NCBI GenBank assembly: GCA_023823795.1
Contig: CP085710.1
Coordinates: 2,196,001 to 2,260,000 of the forward strand
Direction: 5' to 3'
Length of the DNA: 64,000 nt
DNA from: Bacillus sp. F19
Lineage (GTDB): Bacteria; Bacillota; Bacilli; Bacillales; Bacillaceae
The notes beneath the pieces are model-generated. The model was given only the letters and a program-made list of their open reading frames with translations. It did not search any database and was not told the origin of the DNA. The translations under genes and the position numbers were made by a program. Below, one piece after another: positions 9,158-19,245 of this stretch (position 1 is the stretch's first letter; the number at the start of each line of letters is the position of its first letter).

Positions 9158-9772
9158 ATGATGACTTATATTTTAGTAGTTCTAATGTTATTTTTAATCC
9201 CAGGTCCTGCTGTTATTGTAACAATCTCTCATACTATTAAAGGTGGGAAGAAAAATGGAATTGTAACAGGTTTAGGTATTGCTTTTGGTGATTTAATCCA
9301 TACTTTTGCGGCGGTTCTTGGGCTTTCTGCTATTTTAATGACTTCTGCCTTTGCTTTTGAAGTAGTTAAATATATAGGTGCAGCATACTTAGTTTATTTA
9401 GGAATTAGTGCTTTGATTAATAAAACCAAAAAGGCTGCGAAACCTACTGTAGATAAAGTGAATCCTAACTTTCCTTTTCGTCAGGCTCTGTTGATTGAAT
9501 TACTAAACCCAAAGACTGCACTTTTTTTCTTAGCTTTCTTACCACAGTTTGTCCGTAGCGATGGCTATCCAGTAACAATTCAGCTTTTAATGCTTGGGTT
9601 AACATTTGTACTGATGAGCATAATTTATACCACTTTCATAGCATTCCTAACGAGTATAATAGGTGGAAAGTTTTTAGCTAAAACGAACCAGAGTTCAAAT
9701 TGGATGGGGAAAGTCGTAGGTTTAGTCTATATTGGTTTAGGTTTAAAGTTAGCTTTTCAAACTCAAGAATAA
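9158..9772 (+). CDS. LysE/RhtB-family exporter
   Basis: 204 residues with six predicted membrane segments. LIPGPAVIVTISHTIKGGKKNGI near the N-terminus is the family signature (PGP plus G..G), and LLIELLNPKTALFFLAFLPQF is the second conserved block. The protein should export amino acids or homoserine-like compounds across the cell membrane. It stands alone, so its substrate is not indicated by neighbours. Confidence 0.92.
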   Translation: MMTYILVVLMLFLIPGPAVIVTISHTIKGGKKNGIVTGLGIAFGDLIHTFAAVLGLSAILMTSAFAFEVVKYIGAAYLVYLGISALINKTKKAAKPTVDKVNPNFPFRQALLIELLNPKTALFFLAFLPQFVRSDGYPVTIQLLMLGLTFVLMSIIYTTFIAFLTSIIGGKFLAKTNQSSNWMGKVVGLVYIGLGLKLAFQTQE

Positions 9773-9970
9773 ATAACTCAATGGTTATCATAAATAGTTA
9801 TTCCAAAGGGTGCAAGAGTTGAAGATCCAGGCTGTCGTGAAGGCAGCTTTTTTTTATTGAGCTAACGAGAAAGTTAGTTGAAGAAGGCAATGAAAGTATC
9901 ATTTTACTTGTGGTAAAATATGTATAATGGTACAAGCTTGTTTAGTTAAAAATTATTAGGAGGTTTATTT

Positions 9971-10306
9971 GTGAAAAGAAAATTAGTTTTAACTCTTGGT
10001 TTTACAGGAGTTTTAGCATTATCGATTGGTGTTGCGAAAGGCTTGCAAAGTACAGAGGTATTTGCACGAAATGAACAACCAAATATAGAAGAGGAACAAA
10101 CAGACACTAATAGCGGAGATCAAGACAGAGTTGTAAAAAGAGAGGAACAAGAAATTAGAGAAAATATGTTAACTAAAGAAGGGGACCTTAGCACAGTTAT
10201 TACAAGAGAGGAACAAGAAATGGTAGAAAATATGTCAGCTGAAGAAGGGTTTGTACCACAAGAAGATGGGACAGGGTTCTTTTTTGAAAAAGAGAATAAA
10301 AAGTAA
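9971..10306 (+). CDS. Secreted acidic protein with an internal repeat
   Basis: 111 residues from GTG 9971 (AGGAGG 9 bases upstream). A signal peptide (KRKLVLTLGFTGVLALSIGVA) is followed by a Glu-rich tail. Two ~30-residue units share the pattern REEQE-x2-ENM-x2-EG (around residues 57-72 and 77-92), so the mature protein is a short tandem duplication. Function unknown. Confidence 0.65.
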   Translation: MKRKLVLTLGFTGVLALSIGVAKGLQSTEVFARNEQPNIEEEQTDTNSGDQDRVVKREEQEIRENMLTKEGDLSTVITREEQEMVENMSAEEGFVPQEDGTGFFFEKENKK

Positions 10307-10384
10307 GTTTAGTTGTTAAGCTAACGGGTAAGTTAAAATAATTCGACGTATGAAATGGAAAAGGGTTTAAGCGTATCATGTAAT

Positions 10385-10413
10385 AAAGGAAAGCCGGCTG
10401 CTTTCCTTTTTAT
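10385..10413. terminator. Bidirectional terminator
   Basis: AAAGGAAAGC (10385-10394) and GCTTTCCTTT (10400-10409) form a perfect 10-base stem. It sits between the convergent genes at 9971 and 10420. Confidence 0.75.
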
Positions 10414-10419
10414 CTATTT

Positions 10420-10899
10420 CTAATCAAGCTGACTGCAGCTTTTGCCATATCTAATCACATCATATATAGATCGCCCGTCAGATGAGTGAGTTTCTGAATA
10501 TTTAAAAGGAAGCAAAGAAAAGAAAACAAAGTAAACGGAAAAATAAACAAACTGATAGAAAAAAATATGAGGTTCAAGAATACCGATGTGGATCATTGTA
10601 TTAACGATCAAAATCGCTGAAAGATTAAACAGAGAGCCGCCGGCATATACAAATGCGTGTGTGTAGCGATTATCCCACTTCAAATTTTCATATTGGCAAA
10701 ATGAATCTAAGAAGTAGTATTGCTTTACTTCAAGTTTTCCTATTCTGAACAACAGTTTTCCTCTGCCCAAAATAAATACAGCTTTGCCTCCAAACATCCA
10801 CACGAAAACAAAGTGCCCCAGCTGATGAATAAATGCTACGATCGGCAGCACGAAAAAGAAAGCCAAAAAAAATGTAATCATATCTTCTAACTGAAACAT
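10420..10899 (-). CDS. M50-like membrane protein lacking the catalytic Glu
   Basis: 159 residues from ATG 10899, chosen because AGGAGGG lies 9 bases upstream; an apparent earlier start overlaps that site. Several membrane segments surround HQLGH (residues ~25-29), at the position where site-2 metalloproteases have HExxH. Later the protein has AGGSLFNL and SDGRSIYDVIRYG, corresponding to the family's G-x-(L/F)-x-N and the DG metal-ligand region. The catalytic Glu is Gln here, so it is probably a non-proteolytic member or needs another residue. Stands alone upstream of the conserved ymaF-miaA block. Confidence 0.65.
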   Translation of the reverse strand: MFQLEDMITFFLAFFFVLPIVAFIHQLGHFVFVWMFGGKAVFILGRGKLLFRIGKLEVKQYYFLDSFCQYENLKWDNRYTHAFVYAGGSLFNLSAILIVNTMIHIGILEPHIFFYQFVYFSVYFVFFSLLPFKYSETHSSDGRSIYDVIRYGKSCSQLD

Positions 10900-11073
10900 G
10901 AAAAAGGCCCTCCTAAAAATCATTTACTTATTGAATTCCCCCACACAGCTGAATAAAACTGAAAAAAAAAGAACCTTTCTGTCCTAGACAGATGAAATCT
11001 TTTCCTGATTCATGCGCCTAATTCCTTATCTTTTCATAGGCTGAAGGAGAATGAGAAAAGGAGTGTTTTCTAA

Positions 11074-11451
11074 ATGGACTGTTACCGGGAGCAGCTTCAA
11101 GTTCCGCATGCTCATTTTTTTCAGGGAGTCACTGAAGAGAAGGAAAATCACTATCATTATTTACTCGGGTTTTCTAAACCTCTGAACGGGAATTCATATG
11201 ATGGTCATTTTCATTATGTTGAAGGGTTAACAACGTTTAAAAATCAGCATTATCACAGGTTTTACGTTCAAACAGGACCTGCTATACCAATGCTTGATGG
11301 GTCTCACTATCACTTATTCTTCGGGAAATCTTACCGTAACTATACAGAAGCAGAGCCTCCGGAGTTTGGAGGAGTGGTTTATTCTCCACAGCAAAAGCAT
11401 GTTCATCACCATTTATTTAGCGGCCGAACGGGCGGACCTATCGGTTATTGA
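11074..11451 (+). CDS. ymaF: YmaF-family His-rich protein
   Basis: 125 residues with a ladder of His/aromatic pairs (PHAHFF, HYHYLLG, HFHYVEG, HYHRFYVQTGPA, HYHLFFG, HVHHHLFSGRTG) spaced ~25-30 residues apart. This matches YmaF, which lies next to miaA in Bacillus. The His pairs suggest metal binding or a coat-like role, but function is unknown. AAAAGGAG precedes the ATG. Confidence 0.8.
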   Translation: MDCYREQLQVPHAHFFQGVTEEKENHYHYLLGFSKPLNGNSYDGHFHYVEGLTTFKNQHYHRFYVQTGPAIPMLDGSHYHLFFGKSYRNYTEAEPPEFGGVVYSPQQKHVHHHLFSGRTGGPIGY

Positions 11452-11563
11452 TACACAGCCGTTTGTCTGAACCGAAAACTGGAAATAATAAACTGGTATT
11501 CACTGATTTAAAGTGATAAGATGTTGAATAGCGGACTATTAGGAATGAAAGAGTGGTTGCAAG

Positions 11564-12514
11564 TTGAAGAAAGAGAAGCTGGTCGTAATTATAGGACCGA
11601 CAGCTGTTGGCAAAACGAATTTGAGCATTCAGCTCGCAAAGAAGCTAAACGGAGAAATTATCAGCGGAGACAGTATGCAGGTTTACCGCGGGATGGATAT
11701 AGGCACTGCAAAAGTAAAGCCTGATGAAATGGATGGAATTGTCCACCATCTCATTGATATAAAAAATCCTGAAGAAGAATTTTCTTCAGCTGAATTTCAG
11801 GAGATTGCACGACCATTAATTACGGAAATTCATGCAAAGAAAAAACTCCCTATCATCGTTGGCGGCACGGGATTATATATACAATCTGTTATTTATGATT
11901 ATCAATTCACCGATGCTGCTTCTGATCCGGATTTTAGGAAACAGCTTGAATCTGAGGCCTGTTCAGCGGGAAATGAAACGATTCATAGAAAGCTTGCTTT
12001 GATCGATCCTGTTTCTGCTGAGAGAATTCACCCTAATAATGTCAGGCGTGTCATCAGAGCACTTGAAATTTTTCATTGTACGGGAAAAACAATGACCGAT
12101 TTTCTCGCAGAGCAAGAAAAGGTTCTGCTGTATGATGTTGTCATTATAGGACTTACAATGGAGAGAGAACAGCTCTATGAGAGAATTAATTTAAGAGTAG
12201 ACCTGATGATGGATCAGGGCCTGATTCAAGAAGTGAAAGGGCTTTATCACATGGGGCTGAGAGATTGTCAATCCATACAGGCAATAGGCTATAAAGAATT
12301 ATACGCATATTTTGACGGCGCTGTTTCCCTTGAAGACGCAAAAGAGCAGCTTAAACAAAATTCCCGGAGATATGCTAAGCGTCAGCTTACTTGGTTCCGC
12401 AACAAAATGGATGTGCAATGGTATGATATGAGCAAGCCATTTGATATGGATTTGAGATTCAATGAAATTTTTACATATATAGCAGGAAAGCTTAACTTAA
12501 GCGCGAATACATAA
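11564..12514 (+). CDS. miaA: tRNA dimethylallyltransferase
   Basis: 316 residues (B. subtilis MiaA has about the same length). It adds a dimethylallyl group to A37 of tRNAs reading UNN codons. The P-loop GPTAVGKT is at residues 11-18, followed by EIISGDSMQVYRGMDIGTAK (substrate and tRNA contacts) and GGTGLYIQ. TTG 11564 is chosen since the family starts just before the P-loop; the ribosome binding site (GAGTGG) is weak. hfq follows 27 bases after the stop, the usual Bacillus order. Confidence 0.96.
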   Translation: MKKEKLVVIIGPTAVGKTNLSIQLAKKLNGEIISGDSMQVYRGMDIGTAKVKPDEMDGIVHHLIDIKNPEEEFSSAEFQEIARPLITEIHAKKKLPIIVGGTGLYIQSVIYDYQFTDAASDPDFRKQLESEACSAGNETIHRKLALIDPVSAERIHPNNVRRVIRALEIFHCTGKTMTDFLAEQEKVLLYDVVIIGLTMEREQLYERINLRVDLMMDQGLIQEVKGLYHMGLRDCQSIQAIGYKELYAYFDGAVSLEDAKEQLKQNSRRYAKRQLTWFRNKMDVQWYDMSKPFDMDLRFNEIFTYIAGKLNLSANT

Positions 12515-12541
12515 CACATAGAGAAAAGAGGAGGACGAAAC

Positions 12542-12766
12542 ATGAGAACAACAGTAAATATTCAAGACCAAGTTTTAAATTCCATCCGTAGAGACAGTAC
12601 CTTTGTAACAGTATTCTTACTAAATGGCTTTCAATTAAGAGGGCTTGTCAAAGGATTTGATAACTTTACGGTTCTTTTAGAAACAGAAGGAAAGCAGCAG
12701 CTTATCTATAAGCATGCGATCTCAACTTTTGCACCGCAGAAAAATGTAACACTTGAATTAGAATAG
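12542..12766 (+). CDS. hfq: RNA chaperone Hfq
   Basis: 74 residues with the Sm1 region ([30 protein letters not shown]) and the Sm2 motif YKHAISTF. A hexameric RNA-binding protein linked to small-RNA function. GAGGAGG precedes the ATG. A terminator follows, so miaA-hfq is a closed unit. Confidence 0.97.
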   Translation: MRTTVNIQDQVLNSIRRDSTFVTVFLLNGFQLRGLVKGFDNFTVLLETEGKQQLIYKHAISTFAPQKNVTLELE

Positions 12767-12773
12767 AAATATG

Positions 12774-12808
12774 AAAGCAGCCTTCAGCAAAATGGAGGCT
12801 GCTTTTAT
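12774..12808 (+). terminator. Terminator behind hfq
   Basis: AAAGCAGCCT (12774-12783) pairs with AGGCTGCTTT (12796-12805), followed by T residues. Confidence 0.85.
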
Positions 12809-12954
12809 TTTGATTTTGATAGTTATTCCCCCTTGTTTCATAAGGAAATAAGAGAAAATATTTCTCGGGAAAGCGCATAGTACTACAAAACATCGCATTT
12901 ATCAACAGTTTTTTTAACAGTTAAAATAATTTTCATATTTTTATATAGGCATTT

Positions 12955-12985
12955 GTCACGATTTTGCCCGCTGCAACGTATAGTA
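12955..12985 (+). promoter_or_regulatory. Possible sporulation (sigma-E-like) promoter of spoVK
   Basis: GTCACGA (12955-12961) and CGTATAGT (12977-12984) resemble sigma-E -35/-10 elements with a spacing of ~15. spoVK of B. subtilis is known to be sporulation-controlled. The match is imperfect. Confidence 0.3.
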
Positions 12986-13010
12986 GTAAAAGAATGTGAG
13001 GTGAACATCT

Positions 13011-13961
13011 TTGGATCAAGCAGTCACATTTAAAAACAATGGTCAAATTAATGTGATTTTAAATGGACAAAAAAAGACGTATCATGAGAAAATCAGCGAA
13101 TCAACATCCTATGAAATAAAAATTCCGAAAACACAGCCTCAGCATGTCATTCTTAATGAAATGGAAGCTGAATTAAACACTCTTGTAGGCATGGAAGAAA
13201 TGAAACGGATGCTAAAAGAAATTTATGCATGGATTTATATCAATAAAAAGCGTGAGGAACAAGGTCTTAAAGCTGGAAAGCAATCTCTTCATATGATGTT
13301 CAAAGGAAATCCAGGAACAGGAAAAACGACAGTTGCCAGACTGATCGGCAAATTGTTTTTTCAAATGAATGTGCTCTCAAAAGGACACTTGATTGAAGCT
13401 GAAAGGGCAGATTTAGTCGGAGAATACATTGGACATACAGCACAAAAAACAAGAGATCTGATTAAAAAATCACTTGGCGGGATTCTTTTTATAGATGAAG
13501 CATATTCACTTGCACGCGGTGGAGAAAAGGATTTCGGCAAGGAAGCGATTGATACGCTTGTTAAGCATATGGAGGATAAGCAGCATGAATTTGTTTTAAT
13601 CTTAGCGGGCTATTCAAAAGAAATGGATCATTTCCTCACCCTAAACCCTGGTCTTCATTCAAGATTTCCGCTGGTCGTGGATTTTCCTGACTATTCCGTA
13701 GAACAGCTGATGGAGATATCGAAAAGAATGATGATTGAACGGGAATACACATTCAGCAAAGAAGCCGAGTGGAAGCTTCGTGATCATTTAAATATGATTA
13801 AAACAAATATGGCTCCTGCAAAATTTTCAAATGGAAGATATGTTCGAAATGTCATTGAAAAATCGATCAGATCTCAAGCTATGAGACTTCTTACATCAGA
13901 TCAATATCAGCGTGATGACCTGATGACAATTAAAAGCCAGGATCTCATCATAAAAGAATAA
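13011..13961 (+). CDS. spoVK: Stage V sporulation protein K, AAA+ ATPase
   Basis: 316 residues from TTG 13011 (GAGGTG ahead). The AAA+ domain of the CbbX/SpoVK group has Walker A GNPGTGKT near residue 100, Walker B ILFIDEAYSLARGG near 157, and a sensor region LNPGLHSRFP. It acts in spore maturation in the mother cell. Placement between hfq and hflX matches B. subtilis apart from intervening genes absent here (for instance nrd and cwlC). Confidence 0.93.
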   Translation: MDQAVTFKNNGQINVILNGQKKTYHEKISESTSYEIKIPKTQPQHVILNEMEAELNTLVGMEEMKRMLKEIYAWIYINKKREEQGLKAGKQSLHMMFKGNPGTGKTTVARLIGKLFFQMNVLSKGHLIEAERADLVGEYIGHTAQKTRDLIKKSLGGILFIDEAYSLARGGEKDFGKEAIDTLVKHMEDKQHEFVLILAGYSKEMDHFLTLNPGLHSRFPLVVDFPDYSVEQLMEISKRMMIEREYTFSKEAEWKLRDHLNMIKTNMAPAKFSNGRYVRNVIEKSIRSQAMRLLTSDQYQRDDLMTIKSQDLIIKE

Positions 13962-13983
13962 AGCCGCTGTGTGCGGCTTTATT
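13957..13983. terminator. Bidirectional terminator between convergent genes
   Basis: AATAAAGCCGC (13957-13967) and GCGGCTTTATT (13973-13983) form a perfect 11-base stem. The arms include the stop codons of both spoVK (+) and the TRIC gene (-). Confidence 0.85.
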
Positions 13984-14584
13984 AATGATGAATAGATTTG
14001 TTCGGCAGTCGCCATTTATTCGTATATGAGAGCACCCTGCATGCTACCAGCAATACAAAGAGTGTATATAGTTGAATGGCAGACTCGGCAAGGTTAAAAC
14101 CTATGACGAGACCCGCAAGGACAGCCCATACTGCATAAATTTCAGATTTTAAGACAAGCGGTTTGCGTCCTGCTAAAAGATCACGGATGATTCCCCCGCC
14201 GCTTCCAGTTAAGACTGCTGCTACGACAACTGCACTTATAGGATGATTCATTTCTGTGGCATATAAGGCCCCTTGTATGGCAAATGCGGATAACCCGATT
14301 GCATCCGTCAGGTTTCCCCATTTTTGCCAGTGTTTAAGCAAGTTATTCGGAAATAAGAAAACGGTCGTCATTGCAATCAAAGCTATTTGAAAGAGCATAC
14401 CCTGTTCCCAGAGGGCGGATACTGGCACGCCGATCAGCAGATTTCTGATCGCACCGCCCCCAAAAGCGGTAACGATCCCTAATATATATACGCCTAAAAT
14501 ATCATATTCTTCTTCCATCGCAACAATTGCACCGCTGACAGCAAACGCAATTGTTCCAATGATGCTTAAAACTTCCCAAGTCAT
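13982..14584 (-). CDS. TRIC-type cation channel family protein (UPF0126)
   Basis: 200 residues with about seven membrane segments in two homologous halves. The GGGAIRNLLIG motif in the first half and GGGIIRDLLAG in the second are the duplicated signature of bacterial TRIC (trimeric intracellular cation) channels, such as YvgT of Bacillus. It is on the opposite strand to the surrounding conserved block and is probably a later arrival there. Confidence 0.9.
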   Translation of the reverse strand: MTWEVLSIIGTIAFAVSGAIVAMEEEYDILGVYILGIVTAFGGGAIRNLLIGVPVSALWEQGMLFQIALIAMTTVFLFPNNLLKHWQKWGNLTDAIGLSAFAIQGALYATEMNHPISAVVVAAVLTGSGGGIIRDLLAGRKPLVLKSEIYAVWAVLAGLVIGFNLAESAIQLYTLFVLLVACRVLSYTNKWRLPNKSIHH

Positions 14585-14765
14585 ACTTGTATCCCCTTTG
14601 CTTATGCGCTTTCTAGTTGTAACCGTTTTTGATTTTATATGGCGTCATGGAGAAATGCAACCATTTTCTTTCATATAACGCTGTATATAGGAAACAATTA
14701 GTGAATTCCTGTTTTTTTTGTTATGATGATAGTGCAAAATTATTGCTGAAAAGGATGATACACGT

Positions 14766-16049
14766 TTGAAAGAGAACATATATTCTGGAATCGAAAAAGT
14801 CATTCTGGTTGGCTGTCAGCTGCCTAAATTAGATGACGAGGCCTTTCAATATACAATGAGTGAGCTCGCTTCATTAACGAAAACGGCAAACGGTGAAGTT
14901 CTGATCCAGCTGTCTCAAAAAAGAGAAAGAATTCATCCAGCTACATACATAGGAAAAGGCAAAGTGGAGGAGCTGATTGCTCTTTCAGAAGAACTTGAAC
15001 CGGACTTAATAATATTTAACGATGAGCTTTCCCCAAGCCAGCAGCGTAATCTGACGGCTGCACTTGATATAAAGATAATAGACCGGACGCAATTAATACT
15101 TGATATTTTTGCGACTCGTGCAAAGTCAAGAGAAGGTAAACTTCAAGTTGAGCTTGCGCAGCTTCAATACTTATTGCCGAGACTTAGCGGACAAGGCATA
15201 AACCTTTCCCGTCAAGGAGGCGGTATTGGAACAAGAGGGCCGGGTGAAACTCAGCTAGAAACCGACAGAAGGCACATTCGAAGCAGAATACATGAAATTA
15301 AACTTCAGCTTTCTGCCATTGTCAGCCACCGTAATCGGTACCGCGAGAGACGGAAGAAAAATCAGGCATTCCAAATTGCCCTCGTTGGCTATACCAATGC
15401 AGGCAAATCCACTCTTTTTAACAGAATTACAGATGCAGGCACATTTGAAGAGGATTTGCTTTTTGCTACATTAGATCCTATGACCAGAAAAATGACACTG
15501 ACTTCGGGGTATCAAGCCCTGCTTACAGATACGGTTGGATTTATTCAGGATTTGCCGACTACATTAGTTGCAGCATTCCGATCTACATTAGAAGAAGTAA
15601 AAGAAGCAGACCTCATTCTTCATGTTGTTGACAGTTCAAATGATGACTATCAAAATCATGAAAAAACAGTATACAAGCTTCTTGATGAATTGAAGGTTAC
15701 TGCCATCCCGGTCCTGACTGTATACAACAAAAAAGATAAGCAGTCAATTGAGTTCGTTCCATCGCCAAAAGCTGAGCATGTTTTGATCAGTGCATTCAGC
15801 GAGAGTGACATCGGTCTACTTAAACAGAAGATCCAATCTGTTTCAGTCGAGCAAATGGAGCCATTCAGCATTGAAGTCCCTTCGAGTGAAGGCAGACTCC
15901 TATCCCTTATTAAGACTGAAACGATGGTCGGACATTTTGGATTTAATGAAGAAACAAATGAATACGAAATACAAGGACACTATTTGCCCGCACACTCAAT
16001 TGCCGGGCATATACAGATGTACAACAGAAAGGGCAGCAGCAATGTTTAA
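14766..16049 (+). CDS. hflX: Ribosome-associated GTPase HflX
   Basis: 427 residues from TTG 14766 (AAAGGATG ahead). The N-terminal nucleotide-binding domain ends in the glycine-rich [11 protein letters not shown] linker, a long helix pair follows, and the G domain has GYTNAGKST (~residue 207), DTVGF and NKKD. It rescues stalled or heat-damaged 70S ribosomes. Its stop overlaps the ynbB start by 8 bases, so the two are translationally coupled, as in B. subtilis (ynbA-ynbB). Confidence 0.95.
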   Translation: MKENIYSGIEKVILVGCQLPKLDDEAFQYTMSELASLTKTANGEVLIQLSQKRERIHPATYIGKGKVEELIALSEELEPDLIIFNDELSPSQQRNLTAALDIKIIDRTQLILDIFATRAKSREGKLQVELAQLQYLLPRLSGQGINLSRQGGGIGTRGPGETQLETDRRHIRSRIHEIKLQLSAIVSHRNRYRERRKKNQAFQIALVGYTNAGKSTLFNRITDAGTFEEDLLFATLDPMTRKMTLTSGYQALLTDTVGFIQDLPTTLVAAFRSTLEEVKEADLILHVVDSSNDDYQNHEKTVYKLLDELKVTAIPVLTVYNKKDKQSIEFVPSPKAEHVLISAFSESDIGLLKQKIQSVSVEQMEPFSIEVPSSEGRLLSLIKTETMVGHFGFNEETNEYEIQGHYLPAHSIAGHIQMYNRKGSSNV

Positions 16050-17310
16050 ACAACTAAAATTTGGTGAGAAAATATCACAGCTATCTAATCAGGTAGAAGA
16101 AAAAATAGGACAGATTCATAAAAAGATCGACGAAAGAATGGAACTAAATCAGTACCGTGTGCTGAAAAGCTACAGAGATCACAAAGTAAGCGATTCGCAT
16201 TTTATTCCTTCAACAGGTTACGGGTATGATGACCATGGGCGGGATACGCTGGAGAAAATTTACGCAGATGTCTTTGGAGGCGAGGCGGGGCTTGTGCGTC
16301 CTCAGATCATTTCAGGCACGCATGCAATCTCCATTGCTTTGTTTGGAGTCCTCCGCCCTTTTGACGAGCTCCTTTACATAACCGGAAAGCCATACGATAC
16401 GCTTGAAGAGATTGTCGGAATTCGGGGGAGCGGAGTCGGTTCGCTCAGTGAATTTAAAATCGGTTATAAGGCAGTGGATTTAAAAGAAGATGGAAGCGTT
16501 GATTTTGAAGCTGTCAGAGCGGCAATCACGGATAAGACAAAAATGATCGGCATTCAGCGTTCTAAAGGTTATGCAACAAGGCCATCCTACACAATTGCTG
16601 AAATAAAAGAAATGATCGATTTTGTAAAATCAATTAAGAATGATCTGATCGTTTTTGTTGATAATTGCTACGGGGAATTTGTTGAGGAGCTGGAACCCTG
16701 CCATGCAGGTGCGGACTTAATGGCGGGTTCTCTCATTAAAAATCCCGGAGGAGGACTTGCCAAGACAGGCGGTTATTTAGTGGGAAGAACGGATTTAATT
16801 GAGGCATGCTCATACAGAATGACATCACCGGGCATCGGAGCAGAAGCAGGTGCTTCCTTATATAGTCTTCAGGAAATGTACCAGGGCTTTTTCCTTGCTC
16901 CGCATGTAGTCGCACAAGCTCTTAAAGGAGCAGTATTTACTGCTGCGATACTTGAAATGGCAGGACTCAATACAAATCCTTCGTGGGATGCTGTCCGGAC
17001 TGATCTTATACAATCAGTTCAATTTAATCAGGCGGATTTAATGATTGCTTTTTGTCAGGCTATTCAATACGCATCCCCAATTAACTCTCACGTGACACCA
17101 TATCCAAGTTATATGCCGGGGTATGAAAATGATGTCATAATGGCTGCAGGTACTTTCATACAGGGTGCAAGTATTGAACTGTCAGCTGACGGACCGCTGC
17201 GTGCGCCATTTACAGCCTATGTGCAAGGCGGATTAACCTATTCTCACGTGAAAATTGCCATATGCTCAGCTATAGATCATCTTCTTCAAAAAGGACTCAT
17301 TCATTTATAA
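16042..17310 (+). CDS. ynbB: PLP-dependent methionine gamma-lyase family protein YnbB
   Basis: 422 residues, the PF06838-type aluminium-resistance / cystathionine beta-lyase family. The PLP lysine is Lys233 in [28 protein letters not shown] and VDNCYGEF contact the cofactor. The reading frame is open further upstream inside hflX, but the ATG at 16042, overlapping the hflX stop, is the family start. Lies between hflX and glnR as in B. subtilis. The physiological substrate is not established. Confidence 0.92.
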   Translation: MFKQLKFGEKISQLSNQVEEKIGQIHKKIDERMELNQYRVLKSYRDHKVSDSHFIPSTGYGYDDHGRDTLEKIYADVFGGEAGLVRPQIISGTHAISIALFGVLRPFDELLYITGKPYDTLEEIVGIRGSGVGSLSEFKIGYKAVDLKEDGSVDFEAVRAAITDKTKMIGIQRSKGYATRPSYTIAEIKEMIDFVKSIKNDLIVFVDNCYGEFVEELEPCHAGADLMAGSLIKNPGGGLAKTGGYLVGRTDLIEACSYRMTSPGIGAEAGASLYSLQEMYQGFFLAPHVVAQALKGAVFTAAILEMAGLNTNPSWDAVRTDLIQSVQFNQADLMIAFCQAIQYASPINSHVTPYPSYMPGYENDVIMAAGTFIQGASIELSADGPLRAPFTAYVQGGLTYSHVKIAICSAIDHLLQKGLIHL

Positions 17311-17316
17311 TGTTAA

Positions 17317-17367
17317 TGTCATTTTTCCTAACATGTTGTTGACACATTATATGACATGGGATATAAT
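17317..17367 (+). promoter_or_regulatory. glnRA promoter with two GlnR/TnrA boxes
   Basis: TTGACA (17339-17344) and TATAAT (17362-17367), spacer 17, form a consensus sigma-A promoter. TGTCATTTTTCCTAACA (17317-17333) is a perfect TGTNA-N7-TNACA site. TGACACATTATATGACA (17340-17356) has one deviation and covers the -35 edge. This is the layout of the two operators known at B. subtilis glnRA. Confidence 0.88.
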
Positions 17368-17397
17368 AAGACTAAGTTAAGAAAAGGAGGGAATACA

Positions 17398-17802
17398 ATG
17401 GGTGATACAATTCGACGCACGATGCCCTTATTCCCGATCGGAATTGTCATGCAGTTGACAGAACTTTCTGCCAGACAAATTCGATATTATGAAGAAAATG
17501 GCCTGATTTTCCCTGCTAGAACAGAAGGAAACAGACGATTATTTTCATTTAATGATGTAGACACACTGCTTGAAATCAGAAGCCTTATTGAACAAGGCGT
17601 CAATATGGCAGGCATTAAGCAAATCTTTTCAAAGAAAGAAGAACGAATTGATTTGCCTAATGATGAACAGCCTAAAAAAGTGGAAAAACCGGATCTATCT
17701 GATGCTGAATTGCGAAAATTGCTGAAAGCTGAACTTATGCAGGCAGGGCGTTTTCAAAGGTCATCACTCAGACAGGGGGATATGTCTAGATTTTTTCACT
17801 AA
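17398..17802 (+). CDS. glnR: Nitrogen regulator GlnR (MerR family)
   Basis: 134 residues from ATG 17398, chosen for the AAAGGAGGG 8 bases upstream; an in-frame codon 42 bases earlier lacks a site. The N-terminal MerR-type winged helix ([19 protein letters not shown], then [12 protein letters not shown]) is followed by a C-terminal tail that, in GlnR, is controlled by feedback-inhibited glutamine synthetase. It represses its own operon with glnA through the boxes at 17317-17356. Confidence 0.96.
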   Translation: MGDTIRRTMPLFPIGIVMQLTELSARQIRYYEENGLIFPARTEGNRRLFSFNDVDTLLEIRSLIEQGVNMAGIKQIFSKKEERIDLPNDEQPKKVEKPDLSDAELRKLLKAELMQAGRFQRSSLRQGDMSRFFH

Positions 17803-17868
17803 TGAACTAAGCTTCACTTAAATTAATCATAAATATATCTTTGTATTGTTAGGAGAGGATTTTTCAAA

Positions 17869-19203
17869 ATGGCTAAGTATACGAAAGAAGATATTGTACG
17901 ATTGGTACAAGAAGAAAACGTAAAATATATCCGTCTGCAGTTTACGGATATCCTGGGAACAATTAAAAACGTTGAGATTCCAGTAAGTCAGCTTGAAAAA
18001 GCTTTAGACAACAAATGTATGTTTGATGGATCTTCAATTGAAGGCTTCGTCCGCATTGAGGAGTCTGACATGTATCTTTTCCCTGATATCGATACATTCG
18101 TTATCTTCCCATGGACTTCTGAAAAAGGAAAAGTAGCACGTTTTATCTGTGATATTTACAGCCCGGATGGAACTCCATTTGACGGTGACCCTCGTAACAA
18201 TTTAAGACGTATGCTGAAAGAAATGGAAGACTTAGGATTCACAGATTTCAATCTTGGACCTGAGCCGGAATTTTTCTTATTCAAACTTGATGAAAAAGGC
18301 GAACCTACTCTTGAACTAAACGACCATGGCGGCTACTTTGATTTAGCACCAACGGATCTTGGCGAAAACTGCCGCCGCGACATCGTGCTTGAGCTTGAAG
18401 AAATGGGCTTTGAAATTGAAGCTTCCCACCATGAGGTAGCACCTGGACAGCATGAAATTGACTTCAAATATGCTGGTGCAGTAAAAGCTTGTGACGATAT
18501 CCAAACGTTTAAACTTGTTGTTAAAACAATTGCCCGCAAACATGGTCTGCATGCTACATTCATGCCAAAACCATTATTTGGTGTAAACGGATCTGGAATG
18601 CACATGAACTTATCACTATTCACAAACGGCGAAAATGCGTTTTATGACAAAAACAGCGACCTTGAATTAAGCGAAACAGCTAAACATTTCATCGCTGGCA
18701 TCATTAAGCATGCACCAAACTTTACGGCTGTTACAAACCCGACAGTTAACTCATACAAACGTTTAGTTCCTGGCTACGAAGCACCTTGCTATGTTGCTTG
18801 GTCAGCACAAAACAGAAGCCCGTTAATTCGTATTCCAGCTTCACGCGGTCTAAGCACTCGCGTAGAGGTACGCAGCGTTGACCCTTCAGCTAACCCATAC
18901 TTAGCAATGTCTGTATTGCTTGCAGCAGGACTTGACGGAATCAAAAACAAACTTGCAGCTCCAAAACCGATTGACCGCAACATCTATGTAATGACAAAAG
19001 AAGAGCGTGTAGAGAACGGAATCGTTGATCTTCCTGCTACACTTGCTCAAGCATTAGATCTATTAAAAACGGATGAAGTTATCATCAATGCCCTTGGCGA
19101 GCATTTGTTCGAGCACTTCATGGAAGCGAAAGAAATTGAATGGGATATGTTCAGAACTCAAGTTCACCCTTGGGAAAGAGAACAGTATATGTCTCAATAT
19201 TAA
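17869..19203 (+). CDS. glnA: Glutamine synthetase, type I-alpha
   Basis: 444 residues. Makes glutamine from glutamate, ammonia and ATP. Visible motifs: [10 protein letters not shown] (substrate loop), [11 protein letters not shown] (metal-binding Glu), [11 protein letters not shown], and [22 protein letters not shown] (ATP and substrate). No adenylylation-site insert, in line with the Gram-positive alpha type. AGGAGAGG lies ahead of the ATG. The final ~60 bases and the terminator are duplicated 21.8 kb downstream, so the gene end doubles as the border of an integrated element. Confidence 0.98.
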   Translation: MAKYTKEDIVRLVQEENVKYIRLQFTDILGTIKNVEIPVSQLEKALDNKCMFDGSSIEGFVRIEESDMYLFPDIDTFVIFPWTSEKGKVARFICDIYSPDGTPFDGDPRNNLRRMLKEMEDLGFTDFNLGPEPEFFLFKLDEKGEPTLELNDHGGYFDLAPTDLGENCRRDIVLELEEMGFEIEASHHEVAPGQHEIDFKYAGAVKACDDIQTFKLVVKTIARKHGLHATFMPKPLFGVNGSGMHMNLSLFTNGENAFYDKNSDLELSETAKHFIAGIIKHAPNFTAVTNPTVNSYKRLVPGYEAPCYVAWSAQNRSPLIRIPASRGLSTRVEVRSVDPSANPYLAMSVLLAAGLDGIKNKLAAPKPIDRNIYVMTKEERVENGIVDLPATLAQALDLLKTDEVIINALGEHLFEHFMEAKEIEWDMFRTQVHPWEREQYMSQY

Positions 19204-19243
19204 TACCTTCAAACCCCTGATGCCATTGGCGTCAGGGGTTTTT
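19145..19243 (+). repeat. Left copy of glnA-3'-end direct repeat (candidate attL)
   Basis: Covers the last 59 bases of glnA and its terminator. The copy at 40983-41081 has the same length with four differences: one synonymous third-codon change and three in the non-coding tail. By the usual logic of 3'-end integration, this copy would have been supplied by the element and the displaced original lies at the right. Confidence 0.8.
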
Positions 19244-19244
19244 T
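19211..19244 (+). terminator. Terminator of glnRA
   Basis: AAACCCCTGA-TGCC (19211-19224) pairs with GGC-GTCAGGGGTTT (19228-19241), followed by T residues. Copied at 41049-41081. Confidence 0.9.
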
Positions 19245-19245
19245 G

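Noticed and set aside
15790-16041. Open frame extending ynbB into hflX
   Set aside because: It is an out-of-frame shadow of hflX; the ATG at 16042 with the usual overlap is the family start.
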